Shown in pieces: positions 12,120 to 24,662 of a stretch of 64,000 bases of DNA. The position numbers and the translations under genes are program-made. This DNA comes from Platycnemis pennipes. Its lineage: Eukaryota > Arthropoda > Insecta > Odonata > Platycnemididae. Within the stretch, counting starts at the first letter, position 1. The number at the start of each line of letters is the position of its first letter. The notes under the pieces are model-generated. The model saw only the letters and a program-made list of their open reading frames with translations. It searched no databases and was not told the DNA's origin. The stretch spans positions 125,287,624 to 125,351,623 of the forward strand of contig OW121851.1 of NCBI GenBank assembly GCA_933228895.1. The letters are read 5' to 3'.

Positions 12120-12500
12120 TCCATTTCTTCAAATTACCTGCTTCGCCCTTGGGAAAACATCCTCTCGAGAGGGAAACGGCCCTTCTTCGTCAAACGCCGT
12201 GGCGTTCCCGTCCCCGCCAGGGGTCCTCTCCATCAGCCATTCATTCGCGCGAAGATGGACCGTCCCTTTTCCCAACCATCCCCTCCTCCCCGGCTCCACA
12301 CCCCCTTTCAACCCTCCGTGCATACCGTTACGAGCGACTTCTACCAACTTCGCCCATGTCCACCACTTCATCCTCCGTCGTGGAAACGCCCTAATACTTT
12401 CTCCACCACCTTGCTTCGCCGGACGTGGCCAGTGCAAATACAGTTTATGACGTATCTTCTAGGAGTATACAGCAAGCCGCCAGCATGATCTTGACAGGGA
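12120..12500. other. GC-rich block next to the inverted-repeat structure
   Basis: Several overlapping frames (up to 155 codons, 11983-12450) are open because of composition; none has a motif. It directly abuts arm C (11960-12118), so arm C may be the original unit and arms A and B its copies. Confidence 0.3.
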
Positions 12501-12814
12501 ACAAAGCCAAGACTTAATGAACAAAATCTACAGGCAGCAAGTATGCGGATTTGAAGAGGCATGGAATATGATGATAAGTCCATTTTCCTGCAGAGGAAGG
12601 TATATATTCTTTAAAATATCCACTTTTACTACCTTAGTTTTCAGAACAGCTAGGTAAGTTACGATTGGTTTTTTCCAATTGCGTTGGTTTTGAACCTAAT
12701 ACGTTTCAAACAAACGGATCATTCATCGTAGTTTCCATATTTCAATGTGATCTATTATGCTCTTAAATATTTATTAATTCTCTGCTTCATCTATAGGCAC
12801 AGGTATAGACTTCT

Positions 12815-13090
12815 TCTTCTACACACTACATGGAAACATGTTAAATATAAGGTCACATGAAACTACATGGCTAGTATCTACGTACAGTAACATATAATAA
12901 AAGGATTGGTCGTTAATAAATGCATCATACACTACAGACTACTCTTAAAATATTTCACCAACCTTTCCCTTTTCTATGCTGCCTTTTATGTTTTCTCTTA
13001 GTTCGCGGGAAAAATGACATTTTGAATCCATCAGTACGACAATCTATCTTTCTAATCTTATGTATCTGGTCAAATGTTAGGCAAGTAAGG
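12815..13090 (-). pseudogene. LINE-A 3' end fragment
   Basis: The reverse strand reads LTFDQIHKIRKIDCRTDGFK and MSFFPRTKRKHKRQHRKGKG, the C-terminus of LINE-A ORF2. The 3' UTR follows down to about 12815 and aligns by eye with the UTR at 27490-27600. The terminal hairpin itself is weak or lost here. Confidence 0.78.
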
Positions 13091-13267
13091 GGGGGGACAA
13101 TAGGGACGGATGTTTTCATTTGCATTGCCATGCGAGCAGTATAAATATTTTTTTTTTCTCGAGAACAGAAGACAGCTGTTTCCACCTTCTCTTCTATCGA
13201 AATATCCGAATGACATCCTTGTCTTCACAAGTTGCGAGAGCGGTGGTTAAAGAATCGCGAGGACGAG

Positions 13268-13291
13268 AGAGGAAGAGAGAGAGAGAGAGAG
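13268..13291. repeat. Short GA microsatellite
   Basis: GAGGAAGAGAGAGAGAGAGAG inside a purine-rich stretch. Confidence 0.85.
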
Positions 13292-13339
13292 TACGCTCCT
13301 TCCTCCCAAGAGAGATCTCGACATGACAATTGTCACTTT

Positions 13340-14125
13340 TTACCTAAGATGAAGATTTTTCTCCACCAACCCCCACCACCTCTCTCATTGTGGTTTCATG
13401 GTCTCTGGATGTGACAGCAGAAGCAGCGGCGACGAAGGACAGGGCCGGAGAAGAGGATGGAGTGGGGCATAAGACGGCGGTGGGATGGATAGCGCAGCCT
13501 CTGGGACATGCGACAATGGTGGTTGCGCGGGGGGGAATTGATATTACGGGGAGGGAAGAAGGTTCGGGAAGGAAGTGTGTCGGAGACGGGGGAAGTAAAT
13601 TTGAACGTCCATATATCGGGGTCATCCGATTTACATATTTTATTGATAGTTTTCAATTCTATGGTCTCGGTAAATATTTTACTCCCAACATTTTATCACC
13701 CGCAAAAGAGATGGATGGTTGAAGACCCAGTATCTTGATGGCAATGTATTTACAAATTGCTGACAAACTCTGTTTGAGGAAATGGGATCGTGATTGGGTC
13801 AGTGGGTGTCCTAGAAACCACACCTTTTTGTTACTACAGCTTGTGGATAACATTGGGTCTCGTCTTAATCGGACACTTCTGTTCAACATTTCAAAAACAC
13901 TGCTTCCATTGATGGCACGTCAAATCCTCCTAATAGTTCTTTCAATACTTATGTTGATGCTGTTGCTGGTGGGAGAGGGAGGTCATTGATGGCCATTGTC
14001 ATTCGTGCCATTCAGGCTAGAAGGAAATTTGGCGCAGGATAAGAACTTTTCGTGAGTGGAAGGAAGGTAGAGTTGTTAGCGTAAACGTAGGGAGTGGTTG
14101 TTAGCGTAACCAAATATGAATTAAA
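13340..14125. other. Unassigned, with a GC-rich first third
   Basis: 13390-13610 is GC-rich and open on both strands. Nothing after 13610 was recognised up to the LINE-A piece. Confidence 0.3.
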
Positions 14126-14129
14126 ATTT

Positions 14130-14565
14130 GAATAATTGCTAAACCATAGGTTGAAATTCATACCTAATCTCTTAAATAAATTTCAAGATAATATTTCCAC
14201 TAATGACGTTAAAAATATTTTGCGAACTCCAACTTACTATGGTAGACTGGGCCATAATCATAAAATTAGAGGAAATGATTGCCGAATTGTCAGATTCAAA
14301 ATGTCCTTCTTTCCTCGAAAAATTAGGGTTATGAATAGCTGTAAATATATCCAATAGTATGCATGCAAGTGTATCAATGTGTAGCATAGGTAGTTGCATG
14401 TTCGTATAGGGACTTTAAGCTAACCCAACTAACAGCATGATATTGCATGCTTCATTTGCGAGTTTTATCTTTGTTTTAAATTGCATGTTTTGTGTGAATT
14501 CACCACTTGCCACACGCCTTCATGGTGCCTGGTAGGATATTATGTATATACCAATGTAGAGTAAT
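14130..14565 (+). pseudogene. LINE-A 3' end: C-terminus, UTR and tail
   Basis: The frame reads LKFIPNLLNKFQDNISTNDV, then KNILRTPTYYGRLGHNHKI, RGNDCRIVRFKMSFFPRKIR. It is open from 14136 to 14357. The 3' UTR carries CACTTGCCACACGCCTTCAT and a GGTGCCTGGTAGG partner, a version of the tail hairpin, and then a tail near 14560. Its last part (14496-14621) is also the left arm of an inverted repeat with 15021-15147. Confidence 0.8.
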
Positions 14566-15147
14566 ACGCGGATTCGATATTTTCGTGTCCTTAAATAATA
14601 GCCCTTAAGGGTCCACTTTTTAAAAAGATGTGATCCGGCGGACGGGATACTGTAGTAGAAATACTCTCCACACGACACTCTTTTTATTTACTGGGTATCC
14701 CCTGTATCCATTATACCCAGTGTACTAGGTATAATGAATAAAATAACAGTTACCTTGCCAACAATTCAGCCAACAAGCCACAATAGCATGATATACTATG
14801 AATGAATAATAATAGGAAAAATAATCGTTATTCGTACACTTTTTGGTTCTCTCGAGTAGTGCAATTATAAAAGTCCAACGTAATAATAACCGGTAACCGT
14901 GGTCCATAAACTCATATAATCTTATCTGTACAATGAGATCGGAACTGAGCAACTAAGTAATATGTAGCGTTTTATTCTGGGCACCAAATTCCTTTTTTGT
15001 GGGGATTAGGATTAATGCGGCAAAAAGTGGACCCTTAAGCGCTATTATTTAAGGACATGAAAATATCAAATCCGCGTATTACTCTACATTGGTATATACA
15101 TAATATCCTGCCAGGCACCATGAAGGTGTATGGCAGGGGATGAATTC
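14496..15147. repeat. Inverted repeat built on a LINE-A tail
   Basis: Arms 14496-14621 and 15021-15147 are reverse complements by eye over about 125 bp, with a 400-bp interval. The outer part is the LINE-A 3' hairpin and the inner part (TTAAATAATAGCCCTTAAGG region) is not LINE. The interval contains short local stems (TTATACCCAG/CTAGGTATAAT). Confidence 0.75.
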
Positions 15148-15149
15148 AA

Positions 15150-16900
15150 TTCTTAATAAAAGCAAAGAGGCCGTGATGACGTAAAACTTGGAGTAGTTGA
15201 AGTACGTTGCCCTTTGAAAGATTTGAATCCTTGATTTTAAGGGAAACTTGATGATGGTTCACCCTCTGCTACATTCTTTTGCTAGTTTGAAGGGTTTTGC
15301 GTCCATTTCGATACAGAAAAAGTCGGTTTCACCGACTGCAGCTCATTTTATACGATAACGAAGCGCCAGTTTTACTGACGCAAATTTTCACTTAAGCCGG
15401 CTCATCTGTATATGTTAGCTCTGGCTAAATTCTGGGTGGACTCCTATACAATTTGGGAGATGGATGACACGATCCAGTTCCTCTTCGCTTAACTCGTGGC
15501 TAAATGCCAAGGCATTGGGCAGGGACCCAAAATACTCGGTCAGCTACCGCAATGAATAGCCTGCAAATGCATGTCACGTCGGGTAAGCAAGTAGAATTTC
15601 ATGATCGGCGAATCAAGATTTCCATTGGATGTCTTACAGTAAAAATACTTTTAATGTCAAACTTTGGAAATATATAATGATTTTTGAATTTGGAGTCGAT
15701 TTTATCACTCAAATCAGCGTGGCGAACCTTCAGGGCATTAATTTATTCCTTATTGATGATTATTAAAAAATAATTTGTTTACATTTTTATAATTAAGCTT
15801 CACTTAATGGTTATGTACAGAGTTGAAAATTAGAAGGTAAAAACTACATTTCAAATTTTTAATTCTATAAATAACCTTTTACCCTCACTCCCCTCACTCA
15901 AGTTCTCATTTTGTCATTAGTTAACCAATCAGGATATACTTAAACACACACGCTACACCATCATTTTTTTTTCATTTGTAATATGTTAATTAGCAAAACA
16001 GCAAATATTTTTAAGATTCGTTGTATTTAATTACTGAAGAAATCGATTACGAACGGCATGTTTTACTAATTAATTTTCAAAGAAGTCAGTGTCAATTATT
16101 GATTAAGTTTAACCATTTGATTATTTATTCCGAATTATACTTCAATTCCTGGCGTAGGTAGCCAGGTCGGTAAAGGGGCGGCCTTGGACAGGTAATACGA
16201 TAAAACCGTAGACGTTGGCAACATCACTTTACCACTCAAAAATTTATTCTTCTATTAGTATTTTCTCCAAATCATGAGCATTATTTTGGCCCTTTATCTT
16301 CAATATTTATAAATATTCGTCTTCCTTAGGCAGTTTAGCGTCGAACGTTTTTGAATTGTTTTTGAATGTTGAAGCCTTCTCCTCGGAGATGAGATGCCAT
16401 TCCCAGTAGAGTTGGAGAACAAATCCTTTGAACGCCCCAACCCCTCTTCATCTCCAAATCCCACGCCCTGTTTCCCCTCTTGTCTTGCCTCCTGGCATAC
16501 AAACAACCGGCGATAAGGTGTAGGGTATGTTGATGGAAAGCGGCGGAGAAATGGTGTAGTAAAGGGAAATCAAGAACTCAAGAGAAATCAAAGGGAAATC
16601 AAGAAAAGGAAATACGCCTAAATCCAAGTCTACTTTGAAATGTGAAATTCACCGATAGGGTGTAGGGAAGCGGTGACTACACAACAGACATTAAATATTG
16701 GCACGCAAAAAACCATATTGTTCGTAAACACATCACTGGTTTTACAGCTAAGTTGATAAAATTCAACATGAAAATAAGGATGTTTCACTGTGAAGCCTGT
16801 TTAGCCAGTCCTCAAACCAAACACAAGAAGTGATTTCCGGTCTAATTCTACAAATAATTTGGACATTAATTTGCTAATGGTACTGTAGAACCGTTTCACC
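15150..16900. other. Mostly unassigned A+T-rich sequence
   Basis: Only a possible SINE head at 16140 was seen. A reverse frame at 16300-16506 has no motif. Confidence 0.3.
16140..16200 (+). repeat. Possible SINE head fragment
   Basis: GCGTAGGTAGCCAGGTCGGTAAAGG resembles the A-box half of the degraded SINE heads at 6.5 and 26.9 kb. No B box found. Confidence 0.3.
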
Positions 16901-16904
16901 AACC

Positions 16905-17150
16905 TAGCCACTAGTATACGTCTACGTCTATGCAATACCCTGCGAACCTCTGCGAGGGTGTGTGGCAAGGGGTAGGTCACCAAACACGCACTTCTACAGT
17001 TCCAACTATGAGATGCATTGTTACTACTTCTTGGACTCATGTTAGATGCAAGAGTCACTTGAAACTCTTTGTGCATCTCGTGTACTCTCTAATTCCGAGG
17101 TGCAATCTACTTCACATGAATACCACATGCCAAACGGTATGTTGTTAATG
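16905..17150 (-). repeat. LINE-A 3' UTR/tail fragment
   Basis: On the reverse strand the fragment carries TGCCACACACCCTCGCAGAG and a TTCGCAGGGTATTG partner, then a TAGACGTAGACG terminus at 16915-16930. It holds no coding part. Confidence 0.7.
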
Positions 17151-17154
17151 GGGC

Positions 17155-18220
17155 TGACAAGTAAAATTGATCTCCTTCGTTTTCCAACAACAATATTCAA
17201 GAAATTCTCATTCTAAAATTATGTTGGCTTGTTCACTTGTTTTTATAGTAATTTCCTTAGTGTTCTCGCCAGCCAATCATAGGATGGGTTTTTGCTCCCA
17301 AGGGTATGCCTTTAAATTTGTTATACTGCATACTTCAAGATAAAAGACAATAGGTTTTGTTCTAGGGCATTTTGAAAATGTACATACAATTTGAAAGACA
17401 ACATTAGGGTTGTACGTTGAGAGTGGAAAGGAAGGCACCTACTTCTGAATGAAACGCCTAAAAAAGAACGTATTTTCATCGCAAGCCGAAATCTCCAATA
17501 TCAACATCTCCTGAATTCAACGAGTTTTTTCTTCTGTACTAAGCTTTGTGATTGATCTCCGGATGGGAAACTATCAAAAATGAAATGCGTCTGGAAGGTC
17601 GTATGGGTTCTAGCTCTGATCTATCCCAGTACCAACGCTTTTTATTGGAGAATTTTCAGAGTTAATATCAGCCTGTTTGACCAAATGGGTAGCGAAAGGG
17701 CCGAGGTTGTCAGATCGTTTGAACAGAACGTTCGCTTTGAGAAGTGAAGAAATAAAAATATAGATCCGTGAAATTTTTCGACTCCTGCTCTCAACTCTCG
17801 TGAGGACACGGTAATTCCTCGCTCCGGCGAGCTCTCCAGTTTTCCATGCAATTGAACGGCAGAGGAGAGGAGTAAGCCACTCCCTCCCTTCCTTTTTTCT
17901 TCCCCATCAAAATCCCACCAAGAAGGCATCATATCCAGTTCTCAATCGCCCAATGGCCCTGGGGGGAGGGAGTGAGTGGTGTGGGGGGCAGGGAGCTTTA
18001 AAAGAAGGCACTCCAAGCTCTGCCATTTTCTAAACACGATGCTGTAATGCTATTTCGTATCGAAATTCTGACTGAGGGCCACCTTAGCGAGCTTGGAAAT
18101 TCCTTGGAAATCTCTTTGTTTCGTAGCATCAGGATAACTGGTTCTCTGGTTGGAAAACAAGATTGTAAAACCAGCAATGATTTGAAAGCTTTCTGAAATT
18201 GAGTGAATTTAGTAAAAAGG
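17155..18220. other. Unassigned
   Basis: A 96-codon reverse frame at 17642-17932 in a GC-richer patch shows no motif. Confidence 0.3.
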
Positions 18221-18224
18221 GATA

Positions 18225-18520
18225 GGTATGTAAATAATTGTTGGAGTTATCTGTAGTGCATGAAGCATATTTTAATACTACTAATCTATGCATGCTGGGA
18301 AAATAAGGATAAATATTTTTAGTAAAAATCTTTCAAACCAGTAATCACTTCGTAACTTTGTAGACACTTACCATCTAGTTGTACGTGACTCCTCTACCTA
18401 ACTTTTTTACATGTAATAGTATCATTGTAGCTCTAAGGTACATATCAGTAGTGCATTTATTGATTTTCGCTCCCTGCCACGCACCCTCGCGGTAGCTTGC
18501 AGGGCATTACGTAGATGTTG
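18225..18520 (+). repeat. LINE-A 3' UTR/tail fragment
   Basis: The UTR text is shared with other copies (TATCTGTAGTGCATGAAGCAT). The hairpin arms CCCTGCCAC (18472-18480) and GGTAGCTTGCAGGG (18491-18504) are followed by ATTACGTAGATG. Confidence 0.75.
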
Positions 18521-18544
18521 GTGTTAATTAGTAGTCTTGAGTTT

Positions 18545-18595
18545 TATTGCGATTCGAACTCGCCACCTTTGGGTTACCAGGCCAGTGCGTTACGG
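18545..18595 (-). repeat. tRNA-derived SINE head
   Basis: Reverse strand: CGCACTGGCCTGGTAA (A region) and CGAGTTCGAATC (B box). Similar wording occurs at 19020 on the + strand. Confidence 0.5.
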
Positions 18596-18599
18596 ACCC

Positions 18600-19000
18600 T
18601 CCTCTACCTCAATGATTTAATTGTTCTCCTCCCTTTTGGATTCAACGCCCTTCTTTCCATTCTTCCCCAAATATACATTTCCAAAACCACCAATCTTTCT
18701 TTCATACTATTTCTGCGCGACTCTTTTTCATCCTCTCGCAAGGTCTTGGGACCACGTAATAATACACCCGTTTCTACACTGACCTTTTCTCGATTTTTTT
18801 TGCGTAAAGTTTCCGGTTACAATTACCCGTGTATTGCTAAATGCCTGATTTTTAATGTACATCTCCGAATAATCTTTTTAGCACTACGCCCAATTTCATC
18901 CAAAAGCATCCTAAATTAATGAACCGTTCCTCTATCTCTAATCTTTACCATCTTACTGATATGTTACCTTAGTTCCTTTTTCTCATAATACGACCAAAAT
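18600..19000 (-). other. Possible LINE-like remnant
   Basis: The reverse strand reads VPRPCERMKKSRAEIV-like and KKDWWF-like text with stops, loosely like parts of non-LTR ORFs. Weak; I did not assign it. Confidence 0.2.
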
Positions 19001-19004
19001 ATCG

Positions 19005-19130
19005 TTGCGTGATCAGTAAAACGTCGGCCTGGCAACCCAAAAGTCTCTGGTTTCAATCTTGCCTCGGGCATGGATGTTGTGTTTGTCTTAAAATTGAGAG
19101 CTTAGGTTGGGTGGTTCAATAAAACTTTAA
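19005..19130 (+). repeat. tRNA-derived SINE
   Basis: CGTCGGCCTGGCAACCCAAA and CTGGTTTCAATCTTGCC (19047-19063) are A and B box regions. A short body follows to about 19130. Confidence 0.5.
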
Positions 19131-19199
19131 AGGAAATAAAAGTGGAATTAGCTTAAAATTTCCTTCTCTTAATTTATAAGCCCTTATATTTATTATTGA

Positions 19200-19290
19200 A
19201 TTAAATCCTAAGACGAGCACGTCTATGTACTGGGCATGATTTGATCCTGTGACCTTTAGGTTCCCTATGCCTGCTCATTAACCATCTTAA
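19200..19290 (-). repeat. tRNA-derived SINE head, degraded
   Basis: Reverse strand: GGTTAATGAGCAGGCATAGG, then AGGATCAAATCATGCC as degraded B box (19238-19249). Confidence 0.45.
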
Positions 19291-19489
19291 TAATACAATT
19301 TAGCAGTTTTAGTAAATGCAACACATGAATTTAGTGCAGTTGTAATCGGCCTTACTGAACTCCGCTTTTATAACCGTAATGTTGGATCATGAGAAGCGTA
19401 CTCTTTGATTTTCTACGTATATATTGAAGGACCAGATAAGGGTCAACGTGCACTTTTTCTTCATCGTCCCGTCGCCTTTAATCATTTGT

Positions 19490-19910
19490 TTTTATTTCCC
19501 CTCGACGAAGAGCGGTCGTGATTCACGGAAGCAGCGGATGCTGATGAGAAACCCCATCGCTCCTTAGAGAATGTCTTTCCGGAGGAGAATTTATGAAATG
19601 AACCTCATCGCCGGGACCTCCTCTTTACTTTTTCACGCCGAAACGACCTTCATATATTTTTCACCCGGACGCTACGGCGACTCCATCCCCTCCACCCCAA
19701 GAGCGCGCGCAAATTAATCGCGCTGATTCCCATCACCCCCCCCCCCTCTTTCTCGCCTTTCTCCGGCCCCACGCGTGGGCCCCGACACTCCCGCTGGGGG
19801 CCCTGCGACGCGCCCGTCGAATTAAACCCTTCGTCTCCCTCTGAAGGACGCTCGCAAACAACGCCCCCCCCCCTCTCGAGGAATCCCCTTCTTCGAGAAT
19901 CCTAAGTGGG
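19490..19910. other. CpG- and GC-rich island with C runs
   Basis: This is the most GC-rich block in the window, with many CpG and a run of C (19736-19747). It has no long open frame. A promoter or first exon of an unseen gene is possible but not shown. Confidence 0.35.
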
Positions 19911-20073
19911 AGGCGCTAAAATGTGTTCTTTCAGAATCTCGGTGTTAAAAAAAACTCGCCTTTGAGGTTTCCATAGACCGCTATTGGCATGTGAAAAGGG
20001 CAAACAGCGAGAAGATACTTGTCACAAAGTCATTGTAATTGGCTGCTGTCGCTCTGAACGTCTTCTTTTCGGA

Positions 20074-20110
20074 ATATATATATATCATATATATCGGAGT
20101 ATATCATATC
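20074..20110. repeat. AT-rich microsatellite
   Basis: Runs of TATATATA with a CGGAG break. Confidence 0.75.
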
Positions 20111-20673
20111 TTGTCCAAAAAAATCTAATTTTTTTACACCTCAAAAATGTGGATTTAATTCTGAGCCCCTAATTTAAAGAAGAAATTGAGGGCGGCAGGC
20201 GGCTTTTGTAACTTGGGTTTAGAGAAAGATAAAAAAGTTGACGTGGGTGTAAAGGTAGACAATGACAAAATCCTAGGCATGGTGGGGGAGAGGGAAAGTT
20301 GACTGAAAGAATTTGGAAGAGGCAGAGTGGATGAAACTAGTAATAATAAGGATTGAGGGTTTATTTAAGGACATAATGTGACAGTAAATATGTGTAGAAC
20401 ATTACAGCCCGGCCTCTTCCCCATGGTGTTAGTTTGAAATTGAAAGCTGTATTGCATGCGAGGCTCGCGCCGTATTGGATACTGGCATCCACTCTTTCCC
20501 CTTCTCAGGGCTCTAAAATACATCAATTGCAGTGAGATGTATTGGATTGGCAACTTAATACAGTTTACATTTTTTATGCAGTTTTCTTAGATATCAGTGT
20601 CAAAGTAGGATTTATTTTTTTCTTGAAAATTGGCATATTTTTTACTTTTCGTGGATGAAATTGGGAGATGTCT

Positions 20674-20859
20674 AAATAAAGAAAAAAGAAACAACTATGT
20701 ATATTACCACTTAGAATTTATTAGGCGCCAGAATTACTTAGAATTAGAATTTATTTTCTAAGGATTAGTTAATTTACTTAAAATAGTTTTACTTAGAATT
20801 TATTAGCTACCTATTGAATTCTAAGTGGAAATTTACTCATTTGGTTTGTTTCTTTATTT
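20674..20859. mobile_element. MITE-like element, 186 bp
   Basis: AAATAAAG...AGAAACAA at the left and the reversed TTGTTTCTTTATTT at the right form terminal inverted repeats. CCACTTAGAATT is inverted further in. The interior repeats TTACTTAGAATTTATT two to three times. Confidence 0.55.
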
Positions 20860-20869
20860 GACCATTAAT

Positions 20870-22190
20870 TTCCACATTGTTACGCCGCAGAAAATTGATT
20901 GCAATGTGATATTGTTTAAACATTTCCCAGATATCAGGAAAGTGCCCTGTGGAAATGCATTAAACCATTATATCCCGCAGCACTTTAATTCTGTTTCACT
21001 TGTCCGCCCTTCTCTTCCTATTCTTTTCTCGTCGCTTCCCACCTTTTTCTTAGAGATTGCCATTTTCCTCCGACCCTCCTCCCTGCTATAACTTGCGAGC
21101 GCGGATCCTCGTTCACCGTAGACAACGTTCACCTTGCGCGACGTTCTCATTTCCCTATAAAGTGGATTTTGAGATCCGGACTCCGAGCGGAGGTGCATCT
21201 GTTTTGAGGTGCAACTTATTTTTTCTGCACATTCTCTTTAGCATATTCACAACGTTTTCTCTGGATGTAAGGAAACCATTTTTACTCGAAAATGCTTCCA
21301 GCTCCCGATTGGTTGAGTTCAAAATGTTCTTGTAGGATTACGTTAATGTCGAGCTTTAATTTTACGCTTGGAACAATGCTGCTTGTGACGTTAAGTTGAC
21401 CTTTACTCACCTTCTACGCGTTATTATACGTTTCCATAACCTTTATGTTTGAACATTTCATAATTGGCGTGACATTTCAGCATTTATATGGCAAGCGGTA
21501 GATGAAATTTTGACATTACTTCCATTTTTTACCCGTTTATAAGGCATCACATCCAAGTTGTAACTTCAACACAGATTATTATGAGAAAATTGAGAATGTA
21601 CAAGTTTTGAAGGCATTAGTGAGTATTTATTTAGTGCGTATGAAAAATTTCGTGCTTTCAATTAGCCCTTACGTAGTACTTATAGTTGAACTATAGTACA
21701 GCTTATAGTTGAAACATAAGAGCATTACGAAATTTACAACATAAAGAGCATTATAGGCACACTGCTATGCAAGGTTATTAGCGTGTAAAATATACCAGTC
21801 ACTGAGATTACATATTCAGATTTATGCAATATTTTTTTGGAATCCTCATTCCAGTGAGGGAACATCATGAAAATTTATCTCCAATACCATATAATTTACA
21901 ATCGAGAATCGATTGATTCCTGAAGCGACACGATACATGAAAGAATGATTCCAATATACATAACCGTGGACAGGAAAAGTGATGTTTAGCAGTACATCAG
22001 ATAATGCAGGATAATTTATTAATCAATCGATTCAGCATAATTTATTTATCAATCGATTATTCTCGGTTCTGGAACCTCTATTATGAGTCCCTCTTCAACT
22101 TTTTGGACATAAAGTCATATATTTCAATCGTGTAGGCATTAGTATTACGGAGGAAATCAGTTTGTCGTTGAATGAACATCATCATAAGAC
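20870..22190. other. Unassigned
   Basis: Short open frames only. A near-direct repeat of ATTTATTTATCAATCGATT-type text is seen at 22015-22065. Confidence 0.3.
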
Positions 22191-22194
22191 ATCG

Positions 22195-22400
22195 ATCCTC
22201 AGATTGGTTTGACGCAGCTCTCCATTGAGTTAATCTCTAATCGGCTAATCTCTTCACATTTATGGATTTCTTCTCTTTCACATCCTTCATTGCTTGTTCC
22301 ATATATCTTGCCCGAGGCCTTCCTTTTTCCATTCTTTCCTTCCACTTGTCCCTCGACGATTGTCTTCATCAGGCCATCATTACCTAAATTAAACACCGTT
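22195..22400 (-). pseudogene. LINE-B C-terminal tail
   Basis: On the reverse strand: DGLMKTIVEGQVEGKNGKRK, then ASGKIYGTSNEGCEREEIHK and CEEISRLEINSMESCVKPI. It matches LINE-B through the GHV/GQVEGKNGK region and the ends of the tail, with a frame change in the middle. Confidence 0.72.
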
Positions 22401-22404
22401 GGAT

Positions 22405-23825
22405 TTTGTTCCTGTCATACACTTAAGTATTATACACCACCTGCATTGAAACAGGATAGGGTGTGGAACAAGTGAGTCATTAATAAATATGTTTGAATTT
22501 AATAGTGATCGACGGTTATGTTTCGTTGCATGTGTGTATTATGGAAACGGGTTAGATTTGAATGGATCAATGTTTTTCATGATCATACAGAGGATTGAAA
22601 GAAGATTCAGTGATTGCGAAAATGTGGAAGCCTAAGATAGTCGTCGTTGAGTGAATGACTCCTGAGAAAATGTATCAACATCACAAGCACACTACTTATG
22701 AATTTTGGGTAGCCTCCCCGCAAGGGTTTTCCATAGAATAACTCATCTCTTTTCTTATTGATAAGGCTCTAGGATTCCTGTCTATTGGACAAAGAGCTAA
22801 TGAGGCGATGGAACCAAAATTGGATACGACAGGATAGAGATATGCGTAAATCAAGGGTTCCAAGGTCAAAAATTATGAGAAAATCAAGTTTTCCTAACCG
22901 GTGACCACTAACGGGGTCGTTTACCATATTTGTTTTATTGCCGGATCTGATAGAGTTTGTAAAACAAAAAGACCTTTATTTTTCCGATTTTTGATCCGTC
23001 AAATATTTCTCGATTTAGGTATAAGGGGTGAAATACTGATGTTTTTAACCGTATCGGAAAAGTGGACGTGGTGCAACCTCTGACGTATATCGACTTCGTC
23101 CAATCACAAATGAGCCCGCGAAGCTACTTTGCCTTATCGCAATGGGGAGACACAGCTGACTCTGCCAATAGGAGCAGTTGCGACAGCATCTGTGCGAGCA
23201 GACCTTCCGAGAACCCCCCTCCACTCCCTTCCCTTCCCCTAAAAGCAGTCAAGGACGGGAGGAAAATGACGTTAATGATATAAAAACTGCTTTTTTGGTG
23301 GGCGTCATCTTTTGCTTATTTTAATTTTAGATTTGTGAGTGAATGGCTGTGGTTAGAAGATTAATTTTTTCACTAAAATTCGTTTTTCGTTTCCATCTAA
23401 CGATTTCGTGTCCAAGATTGCGATTTTGGTTCCGAGTAAACGCCCCCATTATGTTTATATTGATCGTTGATCCCCTAAAAAATGGCTACACTAACGGTAT
23501 TAGTACGAAAATAGATAACCTGAGTAATAAAACAAATTCAATTTAATTTTATATATCCAGGTTGAATCATTTGTCATATCGTAGATTTTAAAGAGCATCG
23601 AAAAACTGTTCCATCGTTTTATATGCAGTTTAACCGCAACCACCCGCTATGGAGTCCACTTTGAATGCATACCTCTGAAGGTTGTGCTTTATACTGGATC
23701 ATAATGTAATTCTCTCACTAATAAAGCCTAAATACGTCCATGAGTGACTCTTCAGGACACAAATCCCAGCCCAACTTTCGAAATGAATACTCCTGGAATG
23801 ATTAGTGATCATAATACTCTGTTGG
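22405..23825. other. Unassigned
   Basis: Nothing recognised. A small GC-rich patch lies at 23100-23270. Confidence 0.3.
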
Positions 23826-23826
23826 T

Positions 23827-24000
23827 CGGCCCCGGTGGCGAAGGGGTAAATCCCTCGCCTGTCGATCGCAGGGGCACAGGTTCGAATCCCCGGGGAGGGT
23901 ATTCACCTCTTGGAGCATAGATACTTGTGCAGTCCGATCTGTTAATTGTAAGAGAGGACTTCGTAGTTCTATATTCACAGATTAAATAAAGACAAATTTC
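23827..24000 (+). repeat. tRNA-derived SINE
   Basis: The tRNA-like head (23827-23896) has a CCCCGG/CCGGGG closing stem, GGTGGCGAAGGGG as A box and AGGTTCGAATCCC as B box. The body (GTGCAGTCCGATCTG) runs to about 23990 with an AAATAAAGACAAA end. Confidence 0.7.
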
Positions 24001-24660
24001 ATCAATTTTAATTTAAGATGTGTCTAATGATGAGAAAGGTAACAAAATTGCGTCGTTTTCCTGCATTGGCCAATGGTGAGTTGGAGACCTTTTCACTCAT
24101 AGTCCTGCGCCTTTTTAATCTTTTGGAGGGATTAGTTTCAGCTCAATGGTGGTGGGGTTTGGGAGGGAGGAGGCTGCTTCCTTTTCTTCTCACTCCCCGC
24201 TGAGCCTCGAGGAGGAATTTCCAAAAGCGCCAACTCAATGCCTCCGCGCTGCCAAGCTTCTGCAATTTCCGTTCTCTTGTCTTCTCCAACCCTCTTTTTT
24301 ACCGCATTCTCGACAATTTCGCTATGGCGAAATGAATCGCGAGGATTATGTTAGAACCGATCTGGCAGCTCAACTGACTCGGGAAAAATTTCAGTTTCTG
24401 AGTGCCCATGCATAAATATATCCATCACTGTCAGTCCGTAGATCATTTATTAAAATATGTCACCTAGTCAAAGCCGTACTATTGTCCCGATCTGTTTTCG
24501 GAGCTTACCATTCAACCTTTATTATTCTAAGTCAGTGCATCAACCTAAGTTCAATGCCCAAACAAGTGCGAAAAAAAAATATTTTGTAGAATGATCTAGA
24601 AATTTAAGCAAAATGAGTGTATGCTAACGGTATGAATCTTTATGCGGCAAAGGTACGGTA
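24000..24660. other. Unassigned
   Basis: An 89-codon frame (24146-24415) shows no motif. Confidence 0.3.
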
Positions 24661-24662
24661 GT

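Noticed and set aside
20250..20340. LINE-B-like NDKILGMVGERE text on + strand
   Set aside because: Too short, with no flanking family blocks.
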